Shown piece after piece: positions 11,363 through 22,084 of a stretch of DNA of 64,000 bases. Under the pieces are notes generated by a model, which did not search any database, was not told the DNA's origin, and saw only the letters and a list, made by a program, of their open reading frames with translations. The position numbers and the translations under genes were made by a program. Positions within the stretch are counted from its first letter, which is position 1, and every line of letters begins with the position of its first letter. Source of the stretch: Uloborus plumipes. Lineage: Eukaryota > Arthropoda > Arachnida > Araneae > Uloboridae. The stretch lies in assembly GCA_038373865.1 (NCBI GenBank), contig JAXGGA010005525.1, positions 1 to 64,000 on the forward strand, read 5' to 3'.

Positions 11363-13568
11363 CAGGGTTGCCACAGGAAAAATTCATTAAAAAAGCAGCA
11401 AAAGTCGCCAAAAACGTATTAAAAAGTTGCAAAAAAGTAGTCCCAAAATTAAAAAAGTTTCCAAAAAAAGTAGTCCCCAAAATTGAAAAAGTTAAAAAAA
11501 AACAAACAAACAGTATTTATGATCAGATAAATGAAGTAAGAAATAAATAGTACAGCTGAAAATTTAACATTTGTAAAAAGTCTTCATCTGTTTTGCTGAG
11601 GAATTTAAAATGAATTTGCAATTACAAAAAAAAAAAAAAAACTTTTGCCAAAACTTATTAAAAAAAAGGGACATGAAAAACAAAAAAAAACTCATATTTT
11701 CAATGAAGAAAAAAATCTGGACTTACTCATACACTCGCATTCGAAGGAGTACTTTTAAAATTTCTATTTCACGGACACTTATAAGATGTGTTAAAAATAG
11801 AGTTCTTACAAATTTGAAAAATTTTGGAGTTCTTTTAGTGGTATTAAAAATTTGCAGGGAAAGGTGTACTGTTAAGATATGTTTGCAATAACTACAATAA
11901 AAATAATTACTGCAGAAAAAACAGTTAATTTGTATTTGTACAATCATTCTATAATGATGATTTCATTTTTTAATTGCAGTTTCAAAGTAAATATAAAAAT
12001 TAAAACAAAACAGCAAAAATAATTTTGTCAGTAAGAAACTATAAAAAGCATTTTTTTTCCTAGTTTGGAAAAATTTCGGAAGGGGTATGAACCCTAAAAA
12101 CCCACCCCTTCAATACGGCCCAAACTCCACATATTGGTTCTGTAACATGAGATGGTGTGAGGGAAGACTTGTGATGGAAGTCTGAAGTGGAGAAATAGAG
12201 CTCTTAATCATAGTGTTAACTAGTACTTTGTTCCTTGCAAAAAATCAGAAATATAATGCTAATATTACAAAACTTGCCAACATTGAAACAAAATCAGTGA
12301 TTCAGTACTTTTTGTGGCAAGTGAATAATCATGCTTAAAATAATTGTGGAGCTTTTTTTAATTGTTTTTAAATGAAAGTTTCAGTAAAAATGAGAATAAC
12401 TTTTATGTACTTATCTTTTTACAAAGCCTTGATGTATACTCAAAAAATGAAAAAAAAAAAACATCTCCCAAAAATTGTGCAAAAGGATTCTCATTTTTCG
12501 CAAGGTAGAAGATCACACAAACTTGAAAATTGCACACAAATGAGCTCTTTACAATAAAGAAAAACTTTAAACAATACACCTCTTATACCCTTGTTTAATT
12601 TTGTATAATTTCCCTCTATTTGATCATTTATTCTAAAAATATTAATCAACGAGTTACTTCAACTTTCACACATTCCAACTGTTCAAATGAAAGCTTATGC
12701 AAAAACTATCCCTTAAAATTAATAAAATAAAAAAGAAGTTGATTAAGGTTGAAGTGAAAAAATACTTATTGCAAGTAAAAATTTAACAATTAAAAGCTCA
12801 TTTGCTAAACATTTAGTACTCTTCCCACCAAAAAGTAATTACAATCGATAAAAAATGAAAGTCAAGGTTGAAAAAAAAGAACTATGGATATAATATGCTT
12901 CAATTAGCTGATGTTAAAATAAAAATAGATGTCAAATTCTAAAATAATTGAAATAACAAGATGTGCACAGTTTTTGAAAAGTCTAACAGTGTAGAATTTT
13001 GGGTGAAGCTCGTGCTTGATATCTGTAAGTTCCTAAAAATAAATTTTTACTTAATCAGCAGTTTATTATTAAAACTCAGTTAAAGGAAAGTCTTAAATAA
13101 GTCAGTTCCTTCAATTTACTAAACTTTGAGCCTATTTTTCCCCAATATATATCAAATAAATAGATCCGCCTCCCTTCCTCAGTAGCTATGGCTATTAAGC
13201 AAATCACTTTTTACCCAATAGCTAAAGTAGCAAAGAGATTATTCAAAAATCTAAGCCCCTCTCTGATTTAAAAAAATAATAGAGGATCTGTCCATAATAA
13301 AAGGCAAAGGAATGTTCTTTTTTTAGGTGACAAAGAAATAAGAATAAAAAATAATGGGTTTCAAATTAACAAATAAAATCAAATAAGGCCAAAAACAATC
13401 AAGATTTTTGAATGAAAACTTGCTTTGGAAAAAAAGAAGTCTCCAAAAAAGTAGCTGAAGTGAAAATAAGTTGCTTTTTAGCCTATTTGTGCTCAAAAAA
13501 AGTCTTCAAAGTCGCCTGGAGCCAAAAAAGCAGCAAAAGTAGCATTTAAGTAGCCTGTGGCAACCCTG
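11363..13568. mobile_element. DNA transposon, CAGGGTTGCCAC ends, 5-bp TSD (second copy type)
   Basis: It starts CAGGGTTGCCACAGG and ends CCTGTGGCAACCCTG, a perfect 15-base TIR. CAATG flanks both sides (11358-11362 and 13569-13573). Inside each end is a cluster of AAAAAGTAGT, AGTCGCC and AAAGTTGC motifs (11385-11490 and 13435-13555). No recognisable transposase; open frames at 11341-11550 and 11610-11891 are lysine-rich translations of these repeats. Same family of ends as 680-2034. Confidence 0.85.
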
Positions 13569-13573
13569 CAATG

Positions 13574-14150
13574 CCGCAAAATTTCGGGGCACAGCGCCCG
13601 AATCCTGCCTCTTCTGTTGATGTTGCCTCTTCTGTATTAAAGATAACCTAAATAAAAATGTTTTTAAAACATTAATTTCGAAACATTTCAGGAGAGAGTC
13701 CTTGCTAACGGTACTACCAAAGATGGTCTAAAGAAGAGAAAGCTTAAAGCTTCAGTTTTGAAAATTTTCGGAGAGAGATCCCTAACAACTTTTTGTCTCT
13801 TAACGTCTCCAAAGAAAACGCGAAATTGCGCATCTATCTATCGAAAATCTTTCAGGAGAGGGTCTTTGAACTTTTACTTCCCAAAGATAACTTAAATGAC
13901 ATTTTGGTTCAAAAAAAAAAAAAACTCATCTTCTTTTCTTTTACTCTATCATGAAGAAATATATCCAGAGTTGTGCTTCAGTGTCAAAATATTTCAGAAG
14001 AGATGCCCCGAGTCTTCTCAATTCCTTTAACGTCACTAAAGATAGCCTGAAATTGCGTGTTTAGAATTAAAGTTTCAGTAAGTTTCCCAGAGGAGTCTTG
14101 ATCCTCCGACGTCATCAAAGGTAGCATAAAGAGTTTCAATTTTGAAAAAA
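13574..14150. repeat. Degenerate repeats around TTTCAGGAGAGAGTCC
   Basis: Variants of TTTC(A/G)GGAGAGAGTCC occur at about 13687, 13764, 13849, 13988 and 14085, each followed by a diverged AAAGATAGCCTAAA-like segment. Related sequence (ATTTCCGGAAGAGTCC) at about 11055 lies on the other side of the 11363-13568 insertion, so the array belongs to the outer hAT unit. Confidence 0.45.
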
Positions 14151-14338
14151 AATTGGATGGAATCTAAAACTTCGTAATTTTTTATCTTTTCCAAAAATTG
14201 CAATATTTTAATTCAATTTGAAAATTTCTACCTGCCTTACAGTAAGAGCGAAAAAAAAAAAGAAAGTGGGGGGGGGGCTAAGCTTGATTATATGGGCCCC
14301 CTCCGAAATAAAAACCTATATACGCCACTGGTTTCAGC

Positions 14339-15843
14339 AGAAAAAATTAATAAAACTTTTAAAAAAAAACACAACCTTAATCAGTAGTTGCCATATCTAT
14401 CTCAATAGGAAAAGTTTTCGAAAATTACCGTCAATGTCTTACGGACGATACCGTAAAATGGGATGTATAGGAACAGCGGGGTGATTTGGAACAAATGAAG
14501 AAAAAAATACACAATGACTATATAATTAAAAATTTCATTTTTTACCATTGCACAGTTGTTTTTCGTCATGAATATTAGTGGGAAAAGTTTTAACACTATT
14601 TATTGTGAAAATTCGTATTTCCCAGTTATTAACCCCCTTTTTCCTGACGCAGGATCGTTATTTCAAATTTCGCCGGTTGGGGGAAAGGGGGGGATCAAAA
14701 GGTAAATTGTACCAAATTTCAATGTAAATTATGCCAAAAAAAGCAAAAGCCACGCATACTTGTATGCAAATACATGAATTTCCTAAAACCAGGGGGGAGA
14801 CCATTGACCACCCGTCCTGATGTCCCAAATAACGGGCCTGTCTCGGCGTGAAATATATAATAGTCGCATCAACATTATGAAAGCTTTCTGGTAAAGTAAC
14901 TCTCAAAATATAATAGTTGTGCAGTTTTTTAAAATGTCAACTGTAATTTCAATTATTTTTATTAGTGTAAATCAATAACAAAATTTTCTAAAGTATTTTT
15001 GAAAAAAATCCAATTTAAATTAAAAAAAATTAACATATTTAAAAATTCTGATTTTTTATTTTATTTTTCAAAAAATCATGATTTTTTTAACCCTCTCATT
15101 TCCATCCCCAATTCCTCAAACTCTTACAATGTCGTATTTATTGCAGTTTCTATCACTTTTCAGTTCACTGGTCAACGTTTTAACTCAACATTCAACGTTG
15201 AGCAAGCGAAGCAATTTAAGATTGTTATAACAGAAAGCTTACAGCTCATTAAAAGCTGATAAATTAAACAATTTAATGATCACATAAAGCAATACTTATG
15301 ACATAAAAATGAAGAGAGAATATTAGGATCAATTCATTTTAATAACAATAAGCAATTGATAACATTGCATAACACTGCAATCACATTAGGCAGAGACTAC
15401 AGTGGTACCCACTGCAACTTTATAACTCACAGTAAGTATCAAAAAAAAAAAAAAACATTGAAGAACATTTTTTTAAAATAAAACAATGAAACTCTTCATT
15501 TTCTTCCTTTCATTTCAGACTTCATAAACTGGAAGACATTACTATTTTTTTGTTCCATGTTAAATCAATTGCAACTTTTCAGTTCTATAGCTATATTTGA
15601 AAATTGCGGGACAAACTTGAAACTTTTAATGTTGACAAAATACTGTCAACAATCTTAATAATATCAAAGCAATTCTATTGATTTTGGACCAGTGCTGCCT
15701 TACTTTGATTAGTAATTACATTAATAAGGACTTTTAGGAGTTACCCTCTTTTCCATAAAACCCATAAAATTACATATAACAGGAATTCAAAAATTTGATT
15801 TCTGTGAAAAAAAATTTCTTTGCTAATAAATTTTAATAATGCT
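14339..15843. other. No recognisable gene
   Basis: After the resumed tandem unit (to about 14440) the sequence is A/T-rich. Frames at 14402-14596, 14658-14906 and 14999-15259 show no family signature. Confidence 0.45.
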
Positions 15844-16443
15844 GTTAATACCACGGCTGCGGAGTCGGAGGAAAAATGGTCGACTCCGACTCCAGTTTTC
15901 AAAACTTCCGACTCTGACTCTTTGACTCCTGCTTTTATTTAATTATTTTTTTGCCCAAATGTGAAGTGGGACAAACCCTAAACAAAGGTTGAAATATAAG
16001 TTCATTCATAAAAGTTTCATTTTTATTCATGGTCATAGCCAGCACTTCCGTTAAGGGGGGGGGGGGTGAGCAAGCAGGGGTATCCCAATTGGAGGTCACG
16101 GGAGGTCATTGTGACTTGTCAAAAAGTTCAAATTTCCCAAAGAATTCTCGCAGGTTACCTCAATTCTCGTTATTAACCTCAATCCTCGGACGTCACTGTG
16201 ACCTCCCAAAAAGTCGATTTTCTCCGGAGCAAAAGACAAGTGCTGCTCTTGTCCTTGACTCCGTACAAAACTAATCTTTTTCTTGACTTTATTTTAACAC
16301 ATTGCATTTTTGCTGCAAATATTTTTTATTCACTAGCTTTTGAAGTTGCATTTTACGTTTTCATTATGCTCTATACGGGTATTCCACTCTAAGTGCAACA
16401 TAAATCCGATATTTGAAAACAGGTCCATTATTCCAAAGTTATA

Positions 16444-16742
16444 CAGGGTGTCCACTCCAATCGTGGACCAATAGCTAATTTCTAAACCGTTAGAGATAAG
16501 CATATAGTTTATTTAGGAAAAAATCTCCAAATTACGAAAGGAATTTTGGGTCTATTCAATGTTTTTCAAAAAATCAAATTTTGAAAGAGTTACGAAATTT
16601 AAATTTTTATACAACCCCCCAGTCCTATCAATCATATTTAGTAAAACATTCCTGACACTGTAACGTTTAAAACTAAAAAAAAAATCACTCTTCTACCACA
16701 AAAATTGACCGAGTTATGACGTTTTGAAAAATCAAGATTTTG
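16444..16742 (+). mobile_element. Left half of the CAGGGTGTCCACTCC palindromic MITE
   Basis: From CAGGGTGTCCACTCCAATCG to AAAAATCAAGATTTTG it matches, with few differences, the left arm of the complete MITE at 30048-30698. TA precedes it at 16442-16443. The right arm is missing; a transposase remnant follows instead. Confidence 0.8.
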
Positions 16743-17495
16743 CATTGTTTTTTGACGCCATCGAGGGAGCGATCTCTCGATGACTGGGGGAAGATTGGAT
16801 TGTATGCTTGTAGGCCTGTTAGTTGTGTCCCACTTACTGTAAGTCACTGTCGCCTTCGCTTAGCCTGGAGTACAGAGCATGCATTATGGACACCGCAACA
16901 GTGGGCCTGTGTGATGTTTTCTGACGAGTCTAGGTTCAGTTTGCAATCAGCTTCTCAGCCGATTTTCCTTTGGAAAGAGCCAGGTACTCGTACCACCAGG
17001 TACCAAGAAAATATTGTTGAACGACACCATTATGGTGGTGCAGAATTGCTCGTTTGGGGAGGAATTATGCTGAGTTCCAGGACACAGTTGCATGTCCAAA
17101 CTGGAACCATGACAGGCCAAATCTATCGGGACGTTATTCCGGATCAACATGTACGCTTATTTCGGGTCGCCATGAGCACAGAATTTGTGTTTATGGATGA
17201 TTACGCTCGTCCGCACTGTACGAACATCGTGAACGAACGCCTTAAACCGAAGGATATCCCCCGTATGGACTAGCCAGCATTCTTACCAGACTTGAATCCA
17301 ATAGAGCTCGTATAGGATATGCTTGGCCGGCAAGTTACAGCCCGTCAACAACCTCCTACATTTCTATCGGAGCTTCAGAGAGCATTGATTGTTGAGTGGT
17401 GTAATATCCCCCAAGTACAGATTCATAACTTGATTCTGAACATGTCTAGGCATTGCACAGATTGTATTTCATCGTTTGGAAGACACACTATATAT
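16743..17495 (+). pseudogene. Tc1-like transposase remnant (DD34E)
   Basis: The frame covers about the C-terminal two thirds of a Tc1 transposase; the helix-turn-helix region is absent. Visible landmarks are LYACRPVSCVPL, VMFSDESRFSL (first D), LLVWGGIML, EFVFMDDYARPH (second D, with the usual N changed to Y) and LPDLNPIEL (E), with 34 residues between the second D and the E. Two Trp codons are now TAG (17271-17273 and about 17310), so the gene is dead. Translation continues past the stops to SRHCTDCISSFGRHTLY. The 3' TIR was not identified. Confidence 0.85.
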
Positions 17496-17803
17496 TAGCT
17501 TTCAAAATAACTGCGTATCATTGATTTTTGTGAAATTTGATTTTTTTGCAATTTGCTCCAGGGAGTAACAATTGCAATTTTACTTGATAATATCAAACAT
17601 GTAGCATCTTTTTTGCTATTTATCTTTTGTTTAATAAATAGCCTTTACAAATAAGTGGTATTTGTTTTGCTTCTGACTCTTTATTTGGCTGAACTTGGAT
17701 TATCCTTTACGGATAATATGAGTGTAACAGCCACTTTGGATGGCAAAACATTTTACTAAATCAATATTGAAGCTCTGCAACCATAACCCGTTCAAAACAA
17801 GTA

Positions 17804-18695
17804 GAGGAATGTATGGCAAAGTGAAATAGTTAAGTTTACTTACCTGCTTCAAAAGGAACAAATGGGAAATTTTTTCTGAAAATTATTGTACAAAGAGAAG
17901 GAACAATGCTTTTACAACTTTTGTTGAAATATTATTTTTCATCTTTTGACAGTTATTTTGTACTTTAAAAAAAATGTGGAAAATTTTCACCTCAAAAATC
18001 GGGGCAAAGTGAAAAACAAAATATTTTTGTTATGAAAATTTTCTATTTGACGATTAACAGTAATTTACATCAAATAAGTTCGTAAATTAAAGAAAAAAAT
18101 TATTAATGAAAAATTAACAAAAAAGTAAATATATGAATAAATGAATTAATTAATGTGTGAGAAAAAAATAAATTAGGAAATAAAATAGAGAACGAATAAG
18201 AAAATGAGTTAATGAATGAGTAAATAATTAAGTTAAAGAATGTAAATGAATTAATAAATGAAGAAATACATATGTGATTTAATAAATGAATGAATGAGTA
18301 AACTAAATGAACTATATTTCACTTTGCCCAGCGTGCATTTGACAAATTACATCGAACTTAAAAAAAAAAATGCCTAATATAAACAAAATAAGGACTTCAC
18401 TAGACATCAATAGATCTCAATTAATAGTTTAAACATTAATTGCAAAAGTTTTATTATTTTATAATAACAAGAAATATTTTTGGAAAATCACGAATATTAC
18501 AATAAAGGTATCAAATTTTGAAAATGACTTGTATAATTTTTTTTGTTGATCTTTGGAGCGATTTTTTTTCTTGACAGGAATCAATCATATGTCTAGTAAC
18601 TTAGTTAAATATTGCTAGATTGGTGGTGCTGCAAACTATGAAAATATTTCACCATTTCACTTTGCCCCACTATTTCACTCTGCCCCACATTCCCC
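17804..18695. mobile_element. TA-target MITE, GGGGAATGTGGGGCA ends
   Basis: TA flanks it (17802-17803 and 18696-18697). The right end read on the minus strand is GGGGAATGTGGGGCAGAGTG; the left is GAGGAATGTATGGCAAAGTG. GGGGCAAAGTGAAA recurs inside (about 18000, 18310 and 18655). The middle (18100-18310) is a degenerate AATG/AATA array. No coding capacity. Confidence 0.7.
18100..18310. repeat. Degenerate (AATG/AATA)n microsatellite
   Basis: Repeated GAATGAATAAATGAATT-like tetramer units with drift. Confidence 0.6.
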
Positions 18696-19187
18696 TACTT
18701 GGCCAAAAAATTACAAAGTATGAGCTTTTGCATTATGTTTGTTTGGATTTTATGTCACCTTAAAATCTAGGAATAAAAACTTTCACCGTGTTTTATCAAC
18801 AGGTTGCATGCGTGCTACACAAAAGCTAATGAGCTCCAAATTCACAAAAATGCTTGACCGTATTAGCAACTAAATGCACTTTAAGCTCTTAACGTTTCAG
18901 ACCTAGAGTGTTATAAACTTTTTTGCAACGTAAGCCTTACCCTAGCAATTTGTTTTACAAAGCAGACGCGCCATTTTGAAGCCCTTTCTTTAGGGGTCCT
19001 AGATGCTTAGGATTTGGATATTGGAAGCTGAAAATTTGTATATGTTAGTTTCAAAGACTTGTTTTTACCTCCATAAAATTTCATCCAAATCGGAGGTGGT
19101 CGGAGTCGGAGTTGACATGTTTTTCAGCGATTCCGACTCCTTTGGTCCAAAATCCGTCTGACTCCGACTCCACAGCCCTGGTTAATA

Positions 19188-19681
19188 CAATCAAACCTGT
19201 CTGTCTCGAATTTCACGGGACAGAAGAAAAATTCGAGATACGGAGGTTTTAAGATACAGGGGTTGTAATGAAATTTACAAAAATAAGCAATTGGAACAAA
19301 GTCAAATACTTAAGAGATGGTTTTTCATTGATATTGTAGAATATTTTACAGTATGACATGTTGTTAGTACATTTGTTACTAATTTTCATGATTATATCAA
19401 CAGCAACTTTATGCATACCTATAAGTATGAATATTGTCTTTGAATGATAGTGCAGAAGATGATTTTTGTCTCTAAGTTATACCATTGATAAAGGTGGCTG
19501 GAGATAAAATTCAAAAATGGGAGTCGTGAATATTCAAGATACAGATGTTTTCGGGGAAAATCATTCGAGATAAACATGAGAAAAAAACATCAAATTTATG
19601 CTTTAAAAGCAGGGAAATTGAAAATTTTCGACATAGAGAGGTTTTCGAGATAGGCAGGTTCGAGATAAACAGGTTCGAGTG
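19188..19681. mobile_element. pogo/Tigger-like MITE, TA TSD
   Basis: The left end is CAATCAAACCTGTCTGTCTC and the right end on the minus strand is CACTCGAACCTGTTTATCTC. TA lies at 19186-19187 and 19682-19683. TTCGAGATA motifs are repeated inside both ends. End sequence of the form CAGTCGAACCTGT...CTCGAA is typical of pogo/Tigger-type elements. 494 bases, non-coding. Confidence 0.65.
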
Positions 19682-20849
19682 TAGTTCATTTTTGTGATTT
19701 CTAGGGATGGACCGGATAGTGATTTTGCCGGATACCGGATATCGGATATCCGGTGGCTCATAACACGCCGGATACCGGATATCCGGCCGGATATCCTGCG
19801 GATATCCGGCATTACAATTACATTGCATGTTCGCTTATTTTTATGTAATGCAGCTTCAAAACAATAAATCAAAGTTGTTTCTCGTATAATTTCTTTAAGA
19901 ACATGTTAAATACATTTAAATTAATTTTTAAAGCCTCTATTTTATTTGTACAGGAGTAGCGCTACATATGAAATGAAACACTAGCATATTGTGATTTCTT
20001 TCTAAATTATGTATTTTTATCAAAATAGACGAAACTTTAAAAGATTGAATTAAATATTTCTGTATATACTCAAAGTTTAAACTTTTAATTATTCTTAGTT
20101 TAAATTTTAAAGCTTTTCTGTTTCAATATCATTTCAATAGGTTTCTACGTAAATGATACGGTTATTAAATATTTCACCAATATTAAAAAAAAAAGAAAGA
20201 AAAAAAGAAAGGAAAAAGGAAAAAAAAAACTAAGCTCAGATAAACGTTTTTTTTTTTTTTTTTCAAATTGATACATATTTTATTAGAATTTTATGAATTT
20301 AAACTTCATTACAAAGTAACAAATTTTCTTATTTCTAATTTTGCAATAATATAAAGCAAAATTTTGCTTTGAAATTCTTTTTTTTAAAGAATAATATGCA
20401 TGTAATTTTTCTAACATACAAGTTAAAGAAGAAAATATTAAAACAGGACCAGTGTGTTAAAAAATAATAATAATAATAAAGTTATACTCAAATAATCAGT
20501 TAAAAATTTTATATTAACTCCAAAAAACAAAGGAACATGTTTTCTGAAGATTCAAATCAGCAGTTTAAATATACTTTTAAGAGGTATGCTAAAGTTGTTC
20601 ACTTTTTAAAAAACAAATGAGTAAACTTTACTTAAATAATCAACTTGAAATTTTACTTTAGTTCCAAAAAATGAAGATACACATTCTTAAAAGTGGCAAA
20701 TTATCATTTTAAATACATTAAGGGTCATGCTAAACATATTCACTTTTTTAAAAACAAAAAATAAACTAATTCTTAAACGATCACCTCGAAATTCAACCTC
20801 ATTTTGAAAAAATAAAGATACATTCCGAGATGCAAATGTTATATTTATG

Positions 20850-21794
20850 GGTTATTCCAGCCAAAATGGTACAAATCATGTCTGAAATTGTCGAGTTAAG
20901 TTTATCAAATGAAGTAATTTTCGCCAACTAATCATTGTTTTAAAAATTATTCTCTGTTTATTTGTGCATAATAAAGTGTAAATGGCTTGTATATATGAGT
21001 CATTCATTAAGGGTTTTGAATAGTTCGACCACTTTGTGTAACAGAGGAGACAAATGAGGTTTGAAAAATATATTTCTAATCGTAAAGAAAAGTTAATTAC
21101 AGAACAAGTATAAAATGAACTAAGCATCCTAAAACTAATTATGTCTGCAATTTCAAGAAAAAATATTTTTTGCACTATTAATGCGACTGTAACAGAGTGG
21201 ACATCCCACAGTGCAAATTAACTATCATCAGCAAATAATTTCAGGCTTATCTTAGTTACTGATTATATAATTCAATGTATCAAAGTAATCAAAGCAGATA
21301 CATTACTTGTACTTATTAAAAAAAATGTCACATTGAATGCGATTGCTTATTTTATTTCTGAAAGGCTTGTAACAGAGTGGACAGTTTGAAACATAAAAAA
21401 ATCTAGGAACAAAGATAAATAGGTGTTTTTCCAAGATTTTTTTGCTTACATACATAAAAATCAGCAGAAAGGGTGTCAGAAGCATTTTTTGTGCTGTGCA
21501 TTGCAAATGATTTTGTTGTTGCATTTCAGCTTAATCTTAAATTGCATTTTAAGTCCTAGCAATTTGAAGCTGGGGCAGATCATTTTTTCCTTCTTTTGCC
21601 ACAGATTTTTTTTTTTTTTTTTGGGGGGGGGGGTCCTTTATAAATGGCTTATGCCTAAATAAGTAATACTTGGTTACACACAATTAGATGGAGAACAAAT
21701 AAAAAAATATAATTAATTGGTGGTAAATATTAAAATTAATTCCCAAAATTCTGAAGTATCGGGACTGATTTGTACCATTTTCGCTGAAATGACC
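20850..21794. mobile_element. Inverted-repeat element with AAAATGGTACAAATCA ends
   Basis: The left GGTTATTCCAGCCAAAATGG followed by TACAAATCA is mirrored by TGATTTGTACCATTTTCGCTGAAATGACC at the right. TGTAACAGAGTGGAC occurs at about 21186 and 21368. It sits inside the tandem array. The TSD is unclear (an ATATT-like sequence on each side). Confidence 0.65.
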
Positions 21795-21951
21795 GATATA
21801 TTATCATTATTATTTCAAATTATTCTAAACATGTGCACTTTAAAAAATAAATTAATAAACTTATATCTAAATAATTAACTTAAAGTTTTACTTAAATTCT
21901 AAAAGACAAAATACACTTTCTAATGATGCAAATTAACATCTTAAATACAGT

Positions 21952-22084
21952 CAAGTGTCAATAGCTCATAGTCTCAAGGGACCGGCTAAAAACTTTTCAA
22001 GAATTTGGGACCAAATGAAAACTTTGAAATGAAGGTATATTTGAGTTTATAAAGCTTTGAGTTATCGAAACTCGATTGAATGTT
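21952..22084. mobile_element. Small pogo-like MITE inside the tandem array
   Basis: CAGTCAAGTGTCAATAGCTC at the left and GAGTTATCGAAACTCGATTG at the right resemble degenerate CAGTCGAGT...TATC-type pogo ends. The insertion interrupts CTTAAATACATTAAGGGTC of the repeat unit after its TA. Confidence 0.45.

Larger units (their letters stand above)
7863..14330. mobile_element. hAT-type element or composite, CAGKGGCGTAT ends
   Basis: The left end CAGGGGCGTATTTAAGG and right end CCTATATACGCCACTG are inverted repeats. The flanks are GTTTCAAC (7855-7862) and GTTTCAGC (14331-14338), an 8-bp duplication with one change, as expected for hAT. Runs of G/C sit just inside both ends. No hAT transposase was seen. 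The 6.5 kb interior is a patchwork of later insertions and local duplications. The same end type occurs at 39530-44521. Confidence 0.65.
15852..19180. mobile_element. hAT-type element, GGAGTCGGAGTC-rich ends, 8-bp TSD
   Basis: GTTAATAC flanks both sides (15844-15851 and 19181-19188). The right end on the minus strand is CAGGGCTGTGGAGTCGGAG; the left is CACGGCTGCGGAGTCGGAG. GACTCCGACTCC motifs are repeated in both subterminal regions (15880-15930 and 19095-19165). No hAT transposase was found. The interior carries a half MITE, a dead Tc1 and a TA element. Confidence 0.78.

Noticed and set aside
11341..11891. Lysine-rich small proteins
   Set aside because: They translate the A-rich subterminal repeats of the 11363-13568 element.
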